Shown here one piece after another: positions 26,576-35,587 of a DNA stretch of 64,000 nucleotides. Location of the stretch: assembly GCF_039134705.1 (NCBI RefSeq), contig NZ_CP146256.1, positions 1,488,001 through 1,552,000 of the forward strand, in the 5' to 3' direction. The translations under genes and the position numbers were made by a program. The first letter of the stretch is position 1. Each line of letters begins with the position of its first letter. Below the pieces are notes generated by a model that saw only the letters and a list, made by a program, of their open reading frames with translations, did not search any database and was not told the DNA's origin. Origin of the DNA: Kineothrix sp. IPX-CK. GTDB lineage: Bacteria > Bacillota > Clostridia > Lachnospirales > Lachnospiraceae.

Positions 26576-27898
26576 ATGCAGCATCCATTAAAGGCAATGA
26601 TAGAAAAACGGAAAAGAGGAATTCATTGTGCGGTGCCGTCATATTGCACTGCAAATGAACTGGTTATTGAAGCTGTGCTGGAGGAAGCATTAAGACATGA
26701 TGATATTGCTCTGATTGAGGCGACCGCGAATCAGGTAAACCAATTCGGGGGGTATACGGGAATGAAGCCGCCTGATTTTGTAAGGATGGTTCTCGCGATA
26801 GCGCACCGCATCGGTTTTGATGAAGCCAAAATTATATTGGGAGGAGATCATTTGGGTCCTTTGACATGGTGCCGCGAAACAGAGGAAACAGCGATGAAAA
26901 AGGCGGAAGTATTGGTGGCCTCTTATGTAAAAGCCGGATTTACCAAAATACATTTGGATACCAGCATGAAATTAGGCGATGATCCAAAAGAAGAAAAATT
27001 GCCGACACGTGTAATTGCAAGTCGTGGTGCAAGGTTACTTAAAGTGTGTGAAGAAGCTTTTAAGGAGGTGAAGAAACTGAATCCTCATGCTGTGAAACCG
27101 GTATACATCATTGGAAGTGAGGTGCCAATACCGGGAGGAAGCCAGGAAGCGGAAGAAGATGTAATGGTCACAACGGTGGAAGATTTTGAGGACACAGTGG
27201 AAACGTACACAGATGTCTTTCAGGAGTATGATTTGGAAAATGCATGGGATGATATTATTGCAGTTGTTGTACAGCCGGGTGTTGAGTTTTCCGATTCATC
27301 AATTTGTAAATATGATCGAATGAAGGCAAGAGAGTTATGTATGGCATTGAAAAAATATAATAGTCTTGTATTTGAAGGACACTCCACCGACTATCAGAGT
27401 GCAAAAGCTTTGCGTGAAATGGTGGAAGACGGTGTTGGAATTTTAAAAGTAGGTCCGGCACTTACATTTGCACTTCGGGAAGCACTGTTTGCCTTGAATA
27501 AAATGGAAGAAGAACTGATAGATGAAGAATGCAAGTGCTCTGGGTTTATCCAAGTATTGGAAAAAGTAATGCTGGAAAAACCGGATAACTGGAAAAAACA
27601 TTATCATGGATCAGAGAAATATCTGAAATTGGCAAGAAAGTACAGTTTTTCTGATAGATGCCGTTACTATTTAGGAGAAAAAGAAGTTACTGAATCGATA
27701 GAACTGCTTTTTCATAATCTTGATATGGTGGAAATTCCGCTAAATATGTTATATCAGTATATGCCGGTTCAGCACAAGAAGGTAAGGGACGGGATTCTTA
27801 AAAATACAGCAAGATCATTGGCGAAGGATGTAGTTACATCTATTATCTATGATTATGAGTATGCATCAAAAGAAAATTATGAAATAGGCTGGTCATGA
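26576..27898 (+). CDS. GatZ/KbaZ-family tagatose-bisphosphate aldolase subunit
   Basis: A 440-residue protein with the GatZ/KbaZ pattern: HCAVPSYCTANELVIEAVLE, ATANQVNQFGGYTGMKP, GGDHLGP and EGHSTDYQ. In enterobacteria this subunit supports the class II aldolase GatY/KbaY that splits tagatose 1,6-bisphosphate; no GatY/KbaY or tagatose-6-phosphate kinase gene is in the operon, so partners must lie elsewhere or this protein acts by itself. AGAGGAG precedes ATG 26576. Confidence 0.85.
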   Translation: MQHPLKAMIEKRKRGIHCAVPSYCTANELVIEAVLEEALRHDDIALIEATANQVNQFGGYTGMKPPDFVRMVLAIAHRIGFDEAKIILGGDHLGPLTWCRETEETAMKKAEVLVASYVKAGFTKIHLDTSMKLGDDPKEEKLPTRVIASRGARLLKVCEEAFKEVKKLNPHAVKPVYIIGSEVPIPGGSQEAEEDVMVTTVEDFEDTVETYTDVFQEYDLENAWDDIIAVVVQPGVEFSDSSICKYDRMKARELCMALKKYNSLVFEGHSTDYQSAKALREMVEDGVGILKVGPALTFALREALFALNKMEEELIDEECKCSGFIQVLEKVMLEKPDNWKKHYHGSEKYLKLARKYSFSDRCRYYLGEKEVTESIELLFHNLDMVEIPLNMLYQYMPVQHKKVRDGILKNTARSLAKDVVTSIIYDYEYASKENYEIGWS

Positions 27899-27932
27899 AA
27901 CAAATCTGTACCTGATATGCCCAAACAGATTG

Positions 27933-28070
27933 GCAGCCGCATCTTCTGAAGCGGTTTCCGCTTCCACTCAAGTACAGTTGTCGTCACTTGAAGATTTAAA
28001 TGATATGATAATGACGCTAAACAGTTATTCTAAGAATCTTGATGAGGCATTGAATAGATTTGAAGTATAA
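27933..28070 (+). pseudogene. remnant of a chemoreceptor C-terminus
   Basis: The frame ends in a stop at 28068 and encodes AAASSEAVSASTQVQLSSLE then DLNDMIMTLNSYSKNLDEAL, ending in NRFEV, the typical last 45 residues of a methyl-accepting chemotaxis protein. Nothing upstream continues the domain, so only the 3' end of a lost gene is left behind the aldolase gene. Confidence 0.7.
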
Positions 28071-28121
28071 ATGGTTAGTGAATCAAAACATGTAAGTGGC
28101 TGGGAATTAAAAAATATAAAG

Positions 28122-28161
28122 AAAAAGGTACAGTATTATTTAATTGATATTGTACTTTTTT
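28122..28161 (+). terminator. Rho-independent terminator
   Basis: GTACAGTAT pairs with ATATTGTAC inside A5/T7 runs. It ends the galactosamine-type operon or the remnant gene. Confidence 0.8.
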
Positions 28162-28188
28162 TAATTTACTTGAGAGCTGGCGGGCTGG

Positions 28189-28217
28189 TTGACAGAGAAT
28201 ACCTGTCGTTATAAAAT
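28189..28217 (+). promoter_or_regulatory. promoter upstream of hxlB
   Basis: TTGACA, 17 nt, TAAAAT. The 195-nt stretch from here to hxlB (28412) shows no convincing gene; a short open frame from 28230 to 28395 has no known motifs and may be leader. Confidence 0.65.
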
Positions 28218-28411
28218 AAATAATAATGCGCTTAGAAGTACTGTCAGGAAAAATGTATTTGAGAACAGTATGAGAATATTAGAATTATGTATGGAATATG
28301 TTAAAAAGGTGCTTTATGAAACTGATTTTTCAGAAGAGCTTATTATATGCTCAATTATTGGGGACAGATGCCAATATTATTGCACGGATATTTAAAGGAG
28401 TAGGAATAGTT

Positions 28412-28972
28412 ATGAACACAACTGAGTATGCAAAGGTAATCACACAGGAGTTAACAGCTACATTAGAGAAAGTATCCAGTAAAGATGGTGAGAAACTGGT
28501 CAATATGATTTTAGATGCAAAAAAAATTCTTGTGGCAGGAGCGGGACGCTCTGGTTTTGTGGCAAAAGCTTTTGCCATGCGCTTAATGCATATGGGTTTT
28601 GACGCATATGTTTGCGGTGAAACGGTAACACCAAATTTAGAAAAGGATGACTTGTTTATTGTGGCATCCGGTTCCGGTGAAACCGGAAGTCTTGTAAATA
28701 TGGCGCAGAAAGCCCAAATAATTGGGGCTCCGATTGCGACAGTTACGATTTGTCCGAATGGAACAATAGGATCGCTGGCAGAAGTGGCAGTTGAGATTCC
28801 AGCACCAACGCCAAAGGTTGAAGTTGATGCGGGTCTTACTTCCATACAGCCGATGGGATCATTATTTGAGCAAAGCTGTTTATTGTTCTTAGATGCAGTG
28901 ATTCTGAGATTAATGGAAAAAAGACATAATGATTCAGACAATATGTTTATAAGACATGCTAACTTGGAATAG
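28412..28972 (+). CDS. hxlB: 6-phospho-3-hexuloisomerase
   Basis: A 186-residue single-SIS-domain protein with the PHI pattern: AKKILVAGAGRSGFVAKAF, then YVCGETVTPNL, SGSGETGS, TVTICPNGTIGS and a closing AGLTSIQPMGSLFEQSC. It interconverts D-arabino-3-hexulose 6-phosphate and fructose 6-phosphate, the second step of the ribulose monophosphate pathway. ATG 28412 follows AAAGGAG; an ORF start at 28298 is not supported. Next gene hxlA supplies its substrate. Confidence 0.88.
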   Translation: MNTTEYAKVITQELTATLEKVSSKDGEKLVNMILDAKKILVAGAGRSGFVAKAFAMRLMHMGFDAYVCGETVTPNLEKDDLFIVASGSGETGSLVNMAQKAQIIGAPIATVTICPNGTIGSLAEVAVEIPAPTPKVEVDAGLTSIQPMGSLFEQSCLLFLDAVILRLMEKRHNDSDNMFIRHANLE

Positions 28973-29025
28973 GAAGACATTTGTGGAAGATACAATATCC
29001 ACATAAAATAAAGGAGACCTAAGGA

Positions 29026-29655
29026 ATGAAATTGCAATTGGCATTAGATATTTTCAACTTAGATGAGGCTCTCGGTCTTGCAGAAAAATTGAAAGAATAT
29101 GTAGATATCATTGAAATTGGTACACCGTTTGTTCTTGAATACGGGCTGGAAGCAGTAAGGCAATTCCGCGCGAAATTTCCAGATAAGAGAATCCTTGCAG
29201 ATACCAAGATAATGGATGCAGGAGAATTAGAATCAGCTGCGGCATTTAAAGCCGGAGCCGATTATGTCACTGTTCTGGCGGTTACAGATATTGCAACGAT
29301 AAATGCCTGTGTTGAAACAGCAAATAAATATGGAAAAGAAATTGTAGCCGATATGATTTGCGTAGAACATATCCCGGAGAAGATCGAGCAATTAGAAGCG
29401 ATTGGTGTACATGGAATCGCGGTACATACTGGTGTGGATCAGCAAAAAAGGGGAAGAACACCGATGGATGATTTAAAAGTCATGAAGACATACAGTAAAA
29501 GTGCTGAAATATCTGTCGCAGGAGGAATTTCACTAGAGACTGTTCCGGCGTACGCAGCCTTAAATCCTGATGTATTGATAGTGGGTGGAGGAATCACTAA
29601 TGCTACAGATCCTGTACAGGAAGCAAAGTTAATTTACGAAAAAATATCTCTGTGA
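29026..29655 (+). CDS. hxlA: 3-hexulose-6-phosphate synthase
   Basis: A 209-residue TIM-barrel protein of the orotidine decarboxylase suprafamily. LALDIFNLDEAL, the strand IIEIGTP, the active motif ADTKIMDAGELE, FKAGADYVTVL and the phosphate-binding SVAGGI and VGGGIT motifs match HPS. It joins formaldehyde and ribulose 5-phosphate, or in reverse makes ribulose 5-phosphate. With hxlB it gives formaldehyde disposal or pentose supply. AAAGGAG precedes the ATG. Confidence 0.88.
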   Translation: MKLQLALDIFNLDEALGLAEKLKEYVDIIEIGTPFVLEYGLEAVRQFRAKFPDKRILADTKIMDAGELESAAAFKAGADYVTVLAVTDIATINACVETANKYGKEIVADMICVEHIPEKIEQLEAIGVHGIAVHTGVDQQKRGRTPMDDLKVMKTYSKSAEISVAGGISLETVPAYAALNPDVLIVGGGITNATDPVQEAKLIYEKISL

Positions 29656-29743
29656 TATACTGAAATAATAAAGTTAAGCGTGAAATTATCGTCAAGCAAA
29701 CACAATGGATAATAAGAATTGGTTATAAGATGAGAGGAATCAT

Positions 29744-30469
29744 ATGGAGCTTAATAAAAATATACAGCAGCCATTATATCAACAATTAATGGTAAAAATA
29801 AGAGATAAGATTCGTAGCGGAGAATACAAACCGGGTGACAAGATTCCAACGGAAAAGGATTTGTCAATCAGTTACGATGTTAGTAGGATTACGGTCCGCA
29901 GGACGATAGAAGAATTATGCAATCAAGGATACTTGTCAAAATATCAGGGGAAAGGAACCTTTGTAGAAGCCCCAAAGATTTATCGTAAGATAGAGCAGAA
30001 TAATAATATGAGTTTTACGGAAACCTGTGTTGCCAATGGCAGAAAACCATCATCACATATTTTATTGTGTGAAATTACAGATATGCTTCCTGGACAAAAT
30101 GAATTTTTTCAAATGGATGAAAGTAATAGAATATATCATATACAAAGAATACTTTCAGCGGATGATTTGCCGCTTATTTTTGAAGATGTGTATATACCTC
30201 AATATAGAATTCCGAATTTTGACGTATCTCGTCTTGAGAATGCATCTTTGTTTCAATTGCTTAATCAGGAATATCATATTCCCAAATCTACAAAGGGGAG
30301 AAGTATAATAGAGATTGCTACCGCAACTTTTGAAAAAGCAACAAATCTGCGAATTGCAGTGGGTGAGCCTGTTATGCTTTTAGAAAGTTATATCTATGAT
30401 CATGATGATAAACCATTATATATAAGTAAAGAAAATATTGTTGGGAGTAGATATCGACTTTCAATTTAA
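29744..30469 (+). CDS. GntR-family regulator, HutC/UTRA type
   Basis: A 241-residue regulator. The winged helix spans about residues 9-75 (PLYQQLMVKIRDKIRSGEYK, PTEKDL, SRITVRRTIEEL, GKGTFV), and the UTRA ligand domain about 95-238 (IQRILSADDLPLIFEDVYIP, LLESYIYD). UTRA repressors usually sense phosphorylated sugars, such as glucosamine 6-phosphate or fructoselysine 6-phosphate. It lies just ahead of the Amadori-type cluster and probably controls it, perhaps also hxlBA. Confidence 0.88.
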   Translation: MELNKNIQQPLYQQLMVKIRDKIRSGEYKPGDKIPTEKDLSISYDVSRITVRRTIEELCNQGYLSKYQGKGTFVEAPKIYRKIEQNNNMSFTETCVANGRKPSSHILLCEITDMLPGQNEFFQMDESNRIYHIQRILSADDLPLIFEDVYIPQYRIPNFDVSRLENASLFQLLNQEYHIPKSTKGRSIIEIATATFEKATNLRIAVGEPVMLLESYIYDHDDKPLYISKENIVGSRYRLSI

Positions 30470-30503
30470 AAGGTTATATAGGGCAATACAAAAAGATAGA
30501 ATA

Positions 30504-30546
30504 GAGCACATTTTCGGTGATTTAATCATTGAAATGTGCTTTTTTT
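30504..30546 (+). terminator. Rho-independent terminator after GntR gene
   Basis: AGCACATTTTC pairs with GAAATGTGCT, followed by T7. Confidence 0.85.
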
Positions 30547-30632
30547 GGGTGTTTTTTTGGGAAAATGATACAAAAAAATACGGAAGCAAATATTTATTTT
30601 TTACAAAAAAAAAAGACTCAGAAAAGGTTATA

Positions 30633-30662
30633 TTGTATTAATACGTTATATGATGTTATAAT
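30633..30662 (+). promoter_or_regulatory. promoter with palindrome before the Amadori-type cluster
   Basis: TTGTAT, 18 nt, TATAAT. The perfect palindrome GTATTAATAC (30635-30644) overlaps the -35 box and is a candidate GntR operator. Confidence 0.5.
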
Positions 30663-30680
30663 CATTTCGGGAGGTGAGAA

Positions 30681-32234
30681 ATGAACATGAAAATAGACTT
30701 AATTATTACGTCAAACAATATTTTTAGCGGACTGGATGAAGAATGTTTTGAAGGTTATATATGTGTTGCAGGAAATCGCATTTCGAAAATCGGAAGAGGA
30801 ATGCCTGATGAAAGCATTTACAATCGAGCGAAAAAAGTTATTGCATTGAACGATGAAATGATTATGCCGGGAATTGTTGACACCCATACTTTTTTTTCCG
30901 GCTATGCAATTTTTCACTTGGGAGTGGATGCTTCGGATATAAGTACAGGCGATCAACTCAATTGCGCACTCGCCGCATATATAAATGAAAAAAATCCGAT
31001 AGGGGCTGTTTTTGGTCATGGATGGAATCCGGAACGATTGGATCAAGAGGCAGGTGAAACATTGTTGGAGGAAAAATATGGTGAAAAACCAGTCATTATT
31101 TTTGCATCCGATCGTGGAAGCTGCATCATGAACGGGAAAGCAAAAGAAATTTATGGTTTCACCTCGGAAACATGTTATCCGGAAAGCTACCATCGCATTA
31201 TGAAAGAATACTTAAATGACCGTGAGTTTATAGAAAGCGAATTTGCGGATTATATGAGTATGATGAATCAAAAAGGCGTTACAACCGTGAAAGAGATGGG
31301 ATTTGATGATTTCTACGGGTTTACCGATTATCTGAAAGAATTGGAAAGAAAAGACAAATTTACGTTACGAACATTTTTTATGTCTCAGCCGGTGGGTGTA
31401 CCTATGAACCTCAAATACGCAAAAAGGATGAGAAAGATGTTTACCGGTGAAAAAATAAGATTTAGTGGTTTTAACCGTATGACGGATGGAACAATAGCAT
31501 CTTATAAGGGAGAACTAAAGGAACCCTATGAAAACGAAAGCTTTTCTTGCAATTTGGAAATTCCATGGAGTGAAATCGAAGATGATGTACTGGCCGCGGA
31601 CCGGGAAGGCTTTCGGTGGACACTACATGCGCAAGGCGATGGAGCGGTTGGGCATATTGCGGATATCTATGAAAAATGTCAAATGGAAGACGGCAAGCTG
31701 AAAAACAAACATGGATTGACCGATATGGAATTTACACATCCGAATGATCTGAAGAGACTGGGCAAGATAGGCGCAGTAGGAGAAATTTATTTCCAAATCA
31801 TGTCACTGGACCCCGCAAATGTCTTATTAGAAAATATGAACAAGACAATTGGCAAGGAACGGGGAAGAAGATACTGGAACCGCAGGAACATGCAGGATGC
31901 CGGTATTACCTTATGCGGTGCTACCGATTTGCCATTGATGATTACGGATGTTCCGGAAGGAATTTTCTACTCTTCCGGAGGATATATGGATGGAAGAGAT
32001 GAACCATTCCAAAAAGAGAATACGATATCTATTCCGGAACAATTAAAGGCATGGACGATAGGGGGACAGAAAAGCCTTGGAATGGATGATGCATTAGGTA
32101 CAATCGAAGAAGGTAAAATAGCTGATTTCGCTGTTTTTGATAGAAATCTTTTACAAGCAGATATTAAAACAGTAAGAAATGCAAAAGTAGTTATGACCAT
32201 TATGGACGGAAAAGTAGTTTTTGAAAAAATATAG
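30681..32234 (+). CDS. divergent YtcJ-like amidohydrolase (Amidohydro_3)
   Basis: A 517-residue member of the amidohydrolase superfamily. The N-terminal beta domain, IMPGIVDTHTFF, TLHAQGDGAVGHI, EFTHPNDLKRLG and CGATDLPL follow the order of YtcJ-like enzymes. The metal site differs: the usual HxH reads His69-Thr-Phe71, and the later EH motif reads EFTH. It may bind one metal or use another reaction. It heads an operon with a YfcC carrier, SIS deglycase and PfkB kinase, so it could release an amine or acyl group from a glycated substrate. GGGAGGTG precedes the ATG. Confidence 0.75.
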   Translation: MNMKIDLIITSNNIFSGLDEECFEGYICVAGNRISKIGRGMPDESIYNRAKKVIALNDEMIMPGIVDTHTFFSGYAIFHLGVDASDISTGDQLNCALAAYINEKNPIGAVFGHGWNPERLDQEAGETLLEEKYGEKPVIIFASDRGSCIMNGKAKEIYGFTSETCYPESYHRIMKEYLNDREFIESEFADYMSMMNQKGVTTVKEMGFDDFYGFTDYLKELERKDKFTLRTFFMSQPVGVPMNLKYAKRMRKMFTGEKIRFSGFNRMTDGTIASYKGELKEPYENESFSCNLEIPWSEIEDDVLAADREGFRWTLHAQGDGAVGHIADIYEKCQMEDGKLKNKHGLTDMEFTHPNDLKRLGKIGAVGEIYFQIMSLDPANVLLENMNKTIGKERGRRYWNRRNMQDAGITLCGATDLPLMITDVPEGIFYSSGGYMDGRDEPFQKENTISIPEQLKAWTIGGQKSLGMDDALGTIEEGKIADFAVFDRNLLQADIKTVRNAKVVMTIMDGKVVFEKI

Positions 32235-32249
32235 AAGGTGGATAAAGTT

Positions 32250-33668
32250 ATGGGAGAGAAAAAGAAAAGAATTCGCATGCCGCATGCATGTACATTGATT
32301 TTTATGTTAATTGTAGTTGTTGCAATTATGACTTGGCTCATTCCAAGCGGTGAATTTCAAAGACAGATCGTAGAAACATCTACAGGGGAAAGAAATGTAG
32401 TAGTTGCAGGAACTTATCAACAGGTTTCGAAAGTAGCAGAGGATGGGACAAGTTTAAGACAAGGAATTGCCGCAGTATTAATGGCGCCCGCAAGAGGAAT
32501 TCAATCTGCAATAGAAGTAATTGCTTTTGTATTCGTTATTGGTGGTGTGTTTCAAATTATGGCAAAAACAAATGCCTTGAATATGGGAATCAGAAAAGTT
32601 GTTAAAAAGCTTGGAAATAAAGAAGTTATGATTATTCCAATCCTAATGTTATTGTTTGGATTAGGAGGAACAACCTTTGGTATGTCGGATGAACTGGTGC
32701 CTTTTTATCTGCTGATTATGCCGATTATGTTTTCCATGGGTTACGATTCAATGACAACATTTATGACTGTTTGTTTAAGTGCTTCTATCGGTTATGCGGC
32801 ATCGACGATTAATCCATTCAATGTTCTGGTAGCACAGGGGATTTCGGGTATTCAGGGTAATCCACAGTTAATATTCCGTATGATTCAATGGTTTATTATG
32901 ATGGCAATCATTATCGCATTTGTAACAATCCGTGCAATGAAAGTGAGAAAAAATCCTGAAAGCTCTATCGTCTATGAAGAAGATCTAAAAAAGAGAAAAG
33001 AGATGCATATTCAGGATAATGATGCCGAAATGACGAAACGACAGAAATTAGTAATAACAGTATTTATACTTGGAATGATTTTAGTTGTATTTGGCCTTGT
33101 TAAATTTGGGTGGTATATGAATGAACTTTCCATGTGTTTCATGGGAATGGGACTTCTGATTGGTATATTCGGGGGATTAAAGGAAAATGAAATTGCGGAC
33201 GAATTTATTAATGGAGTGAAGGACATTTCCTTTGCAGCAATGGTAATCGGACTCTGCAGCGGAATTATGGTAGTCGCTTCTGACGGAATGATCATTGATA
33301 CGGTATTAAATTCTTTAAGTAACATTTTAGAAGGAACCAGCAATGCATTCTTTATTATAGTAATGTACATTGTTCAGTCATTATTAACATTTTTGGTACC
33401 ATCTTCTTCCGGTCTGGCAGCTTTAACAATGCCTATTATGTCTTCCTTGTGTGACTTACAAGGAGCCAATCCGGAAGGAGCAGTTACCGTTTTGCAGTAT
33501 GCAAATCAGTTGACCAATATAATGAGCCCGGTGGCAGGAACAACCGTGGCAGGACTTGCCGTATGCAGAATTTCATTTGGAAAGTGGTGGAAAACAATCT
33601 GGAAGTTATTTTTACTGCTTACCGTTGTTGCATTAATATTCTGTGTAATATCAGCAAATATGGCTTAA
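32250..33668 (+). CDS. YfcC-family (DcuC-like) membrane transporter
   Basis: A 472-residue carrier with about 11-12 membrane helices. MPHACTLIFMLIVVVAIMTW, PSGEFQR, GMSDELVPF, ASTINPFNVLVAQ and FLVPSSSGLAALTMPI are typical of YfcC proteins (C4-dicarboxylate anaerobic carrier superfamily), many of which move amino acids or peptides. AAGGTGG precedes ATG 32250; a GTG at 32238 is less likely. Its place before deglycase and kinase genes suggests import of a glycated amino acid (Amadori compound), a substrate not usually assigned to this family. Confidence 0.85.
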   Translation: MGEKKKRIRMPHACTLIFMLIVVVAIMTWLIPSGEFQRQIVETSTGERNVVVAGTYQQVSKVAEDGTSLRQGIAAVLMAPARGIQSAIEVIAFVFVIGGVFQIMAKTNALNMGIRKVVKKLGNKEVMIIPILMLLFGLGGTTFGMSDELVPFYLLIMPIMFSMGYDSMTTFMTVCLSASIGYAASTINPFNVLVAQGISGIQGNPQLIFRMIQWFIMMAIIIAFVTIRAMKVRKNPESSIVYEEDLKKRKEMHIQDNDAEMTKRQKLVITVFILGMILVVFGLVKFGWYMNELSMCFMGMGLLIGIFGGLKENEIADEFINGVKDISFAAMVIGLCSGIMVVASDGMIIDTVLNSLSNILEGTSNAFFIIVMYIVQSLLTFLVPSSSGLAALTMPIMSSLCDLQGANPEGAVTVLQYANQLTNIMSPVAGTTVAGLAVCRISFGKWWKTIWKLFLLLTVVALIFCVISANMA

Positions 33669-33719
33669 TAAAAAATGATAATAGATTTTAGAATTGGGAG
33701 AAAAAAGGGAGAAGAAAGA

Positions 33720-34691
33720 ATGAGAACACCAGAAGAATTAATCAAAAAAATATATGAGGAAAAAGGAAAAATAAATGATGTGTTTTTAACAGCATGCGGA
33801 GGTTCTCTGGTAGATTTATATTCCGGATATTACTTTGTGAATGCAGAATCAGAAACCATGCATTCTCATTGGCTAAATGCGAGAGAATTAGTGACATCAC
33901 CGTCAAAATTTTTAAAAAGTGGTGCTTTGGTTATTCTTTGTTCTCATGGCGGTAATACAAAGGAAGTGGTAGAAGCGGCAAGGTTTGCGATGGAAAAAGG
34001 CGCGTCTGTCATTACGATGACGCATAATCCGGATTCCATATGTGCCCAAGAAGAATTTAATTCTATCATATATTCATGGAAAGACGATACAAATGAAAAC
34101 GCAAGACCACAAGGTATTGTATTACGTGTGCTAAATGAATTATTAAAGATGCAGGAACCGAATTACGGAAAATATGAAGCAATTTTAGACGGACTTGAAA
34201 AAGCAGATGATATGGTTCGCGCGGCAGTAAAAAAAGTGCAGAACCGTACGTGGATTTTTGCAGAAAAATATTTTAATGAGCCTTTTCTTTACATCATGGC
34301 ATCCGGAGCTTCCTACTCGCAGGCATATGGTTTCTCGATTTGTTCCTTACAGGAAATGCAGTGGATGGATTGCTGCTACTTGAATTCCGGAGAATATTTC
34401 CACGGGCCGTTTGAGTGTACAGACGAAGACCATCTTTATATTCTCCTTATGGGTACGGGGAAAGCAAGAGTTATGGATGAGCGTGCACTTGTTTTTATGG
34501 AAAAATATGGGAAAAAGTACGAAATTATTGATGCGAAAGAGCTTGGAATTGAAAAAATTGATGAAAGCGTAAATGAGTATTTTTGCCCGATGTTATTTTA
34601 TGCCATGAGCGTTGCTTACCGCACGGGATTACAAGATAAGAGAAAACATCCATTGGATATGAGAAGATATATGGGTGTTGTTGAATACTAA
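33720..34691 (+). CDS. FrlB-like sugar-amine deglycase (SIS family)
   Basis: From ATG 33720 (GGAGAAGAAAGA upstream) the protein has 323 residues and two SIS halves. FLTACGGSLVDLYSGYYF, ELVTSPSKF, SHGGNTKEVVEAA, NSGEYFHGPFE and the C-terminal HPLDMRRYMGVVEY closely follow FrlB/Gfr deglycases, which split fructoselysine or glucoselysine 6-phosphate into hexose 6-phosphate and amino acid. The kinase gene next to it should provide the phosphorylated substrate. Confidence 0.78.
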   Translation: MRTPEELIKKIYEEKGKINDVFLTACGGSLVDLYSGYYFVNAESETMHSHWLNARELVTSPSKFLKSGALVILCSHGGNTKEVVEAARFAMEKGASVITMTHNPDSICAQEEFNSIIYSWKDDTNENARPQGIVLRVLNELLKMQEPNYGKYEAILDGLEKADDMVRAAVKKVQNRTWIFAEKYFNEPFLYIMASGASYSQAYGFSICSLQEMQWMDCCYLNSGEYFHGPFECTDEDHLYILLMGTGKARVMDERALVFMEKYGKKYEIIDAKELGIEKIDESVNEYFCPMLFYAMSVAYRTGLQDKRKHPLDMRRYMGVVEY

Positions 34692-34715
34692 AATAGTATG
34701 GATAAAGGAGAAAGA

Positions 34716-35576
34716 ATGATGGCGGAACACAATATAAAAGTATTAGGTTTTGGTGATAATGTAGTAGATATGTATGAGCATACCAAGACTATGTATCCAG
34801 GGGGTAACTGTGTAAATTTATGCGCATATGCCACAATCTTCGGAGTTGAAAAGTCCGCGTATATGGGATATTTCGGAAATGATGAAAAAGCGGAATGGGT
34901 CATCAAGGCATTGGATGATCTGAACATTGAAACTGTAAAATGTAAACAACTGGAAGGCGAAAACGGCTGGTCTAAGATTGATCTGGAGAATGGTGAGCGT
35001 GTTTTTGTTGATTGGAATGATGGGGGTATCAGAGGAAAAACTCCATTTATCTTAGATCGTTTTGATCTGGAATATATCAAACAGTTTGATTTTGTTCATA
35101 GTGGAAATTACTGTTTCACAGAAGAAGAGCTTCCTAAAATAAAAGACGCGGGCGTGAAGATTTCTTTTGATTTTTCGGATGATTCCACGGACGAATATTA
35201 TAAAAAAATCATTCCATATGTTGACTATGCGTTCTGCTCTTTTGACGGATGCGATGAAGCAGTGAAGGAACATCTTAAGATGATGACAGAAGGCGGTGCC
35301 ACGCTTGCAGCAGCTTCACGCGGATCGAAGGGATGTATTCTCTACGATGGAAATGAATACTACGTGCAAGCAGCAGTTCCAATTGTAAAAGTAGTGGATA
35401 CCATGGGCGCAGGAGATTCCTTGATTGCATCATTTACAATCGGTTATGCTGATAAGCTGAAAAAGGGAATGGAGCAGTCGGAAGCAATTCGTACAAGTCT
35501 TGCGGAGGCTGCAGCATTCGCATCAAAAATCTGCGAATGTTCCGGTGCGTTCGGATATGGAACAAAATATGAATAG
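34716..35576 (+). CDS. PfkB-family kinase, FrlD-like (fructoselysine 6-kinase type)
   Basis: A 286-residue ribokinase-fold enzyme. GFGDNVVDMYEHTKTMYPGG, GGNCVNLCAYA, the SFDFSDD strand and the catalytic DTMGAGDSLIASF match FrlD, the ATP-dependent kinase of fructoselysine. AAAGGAG precedes the ATG pair at 34716. It should phosphorylate the imported Amadori compound at C6 before cleavage by the deglycase. Confidence 0.82.
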   Translation: MMAEHNIKVLGFGDNVVDMYEHTKTMYPGGNCVNLCAYATIFGVEKSAYMGYFGNDEKAEWVIKALDDLNIETVKCKQLEGENGWSKIDLENGERVFVDWNDGGIRGKTPFILDRFDLEYIKQFDFVHSGNYCFTEEELPKIKDAGVKISFDFSDDSTDEYYKKIIPYVDYAFCSFDGCDEAVKEHLKMMTEGGATLAAASRGSKGCILYDGNEYYVQAAVPIVKVVDTMGAGDSLIASFTIGYADKLKKGMEQSEAIRTSLAEAAAFASKICECSGAFGYGTKYE

Positions 35577-35587
35577 GGAGAAGACAA

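Noticed and set aside
28189..28395. Open frame between promoter and hxlB
   Set aside because: It starts at the -35 box, has no motif and no ribosome site; treated as leader.
28218..28411. Possible riboswitch before hxlB
   Set aside because: No known riboswitch core or clear terminator/antiterminator pair could be seen.
30438..30641. 67-codon ORF across the GntR terminator
   Set aside because: It reads through a strong terminator and poly-A tracts and encodes low-complexity Phe/Lys residues.
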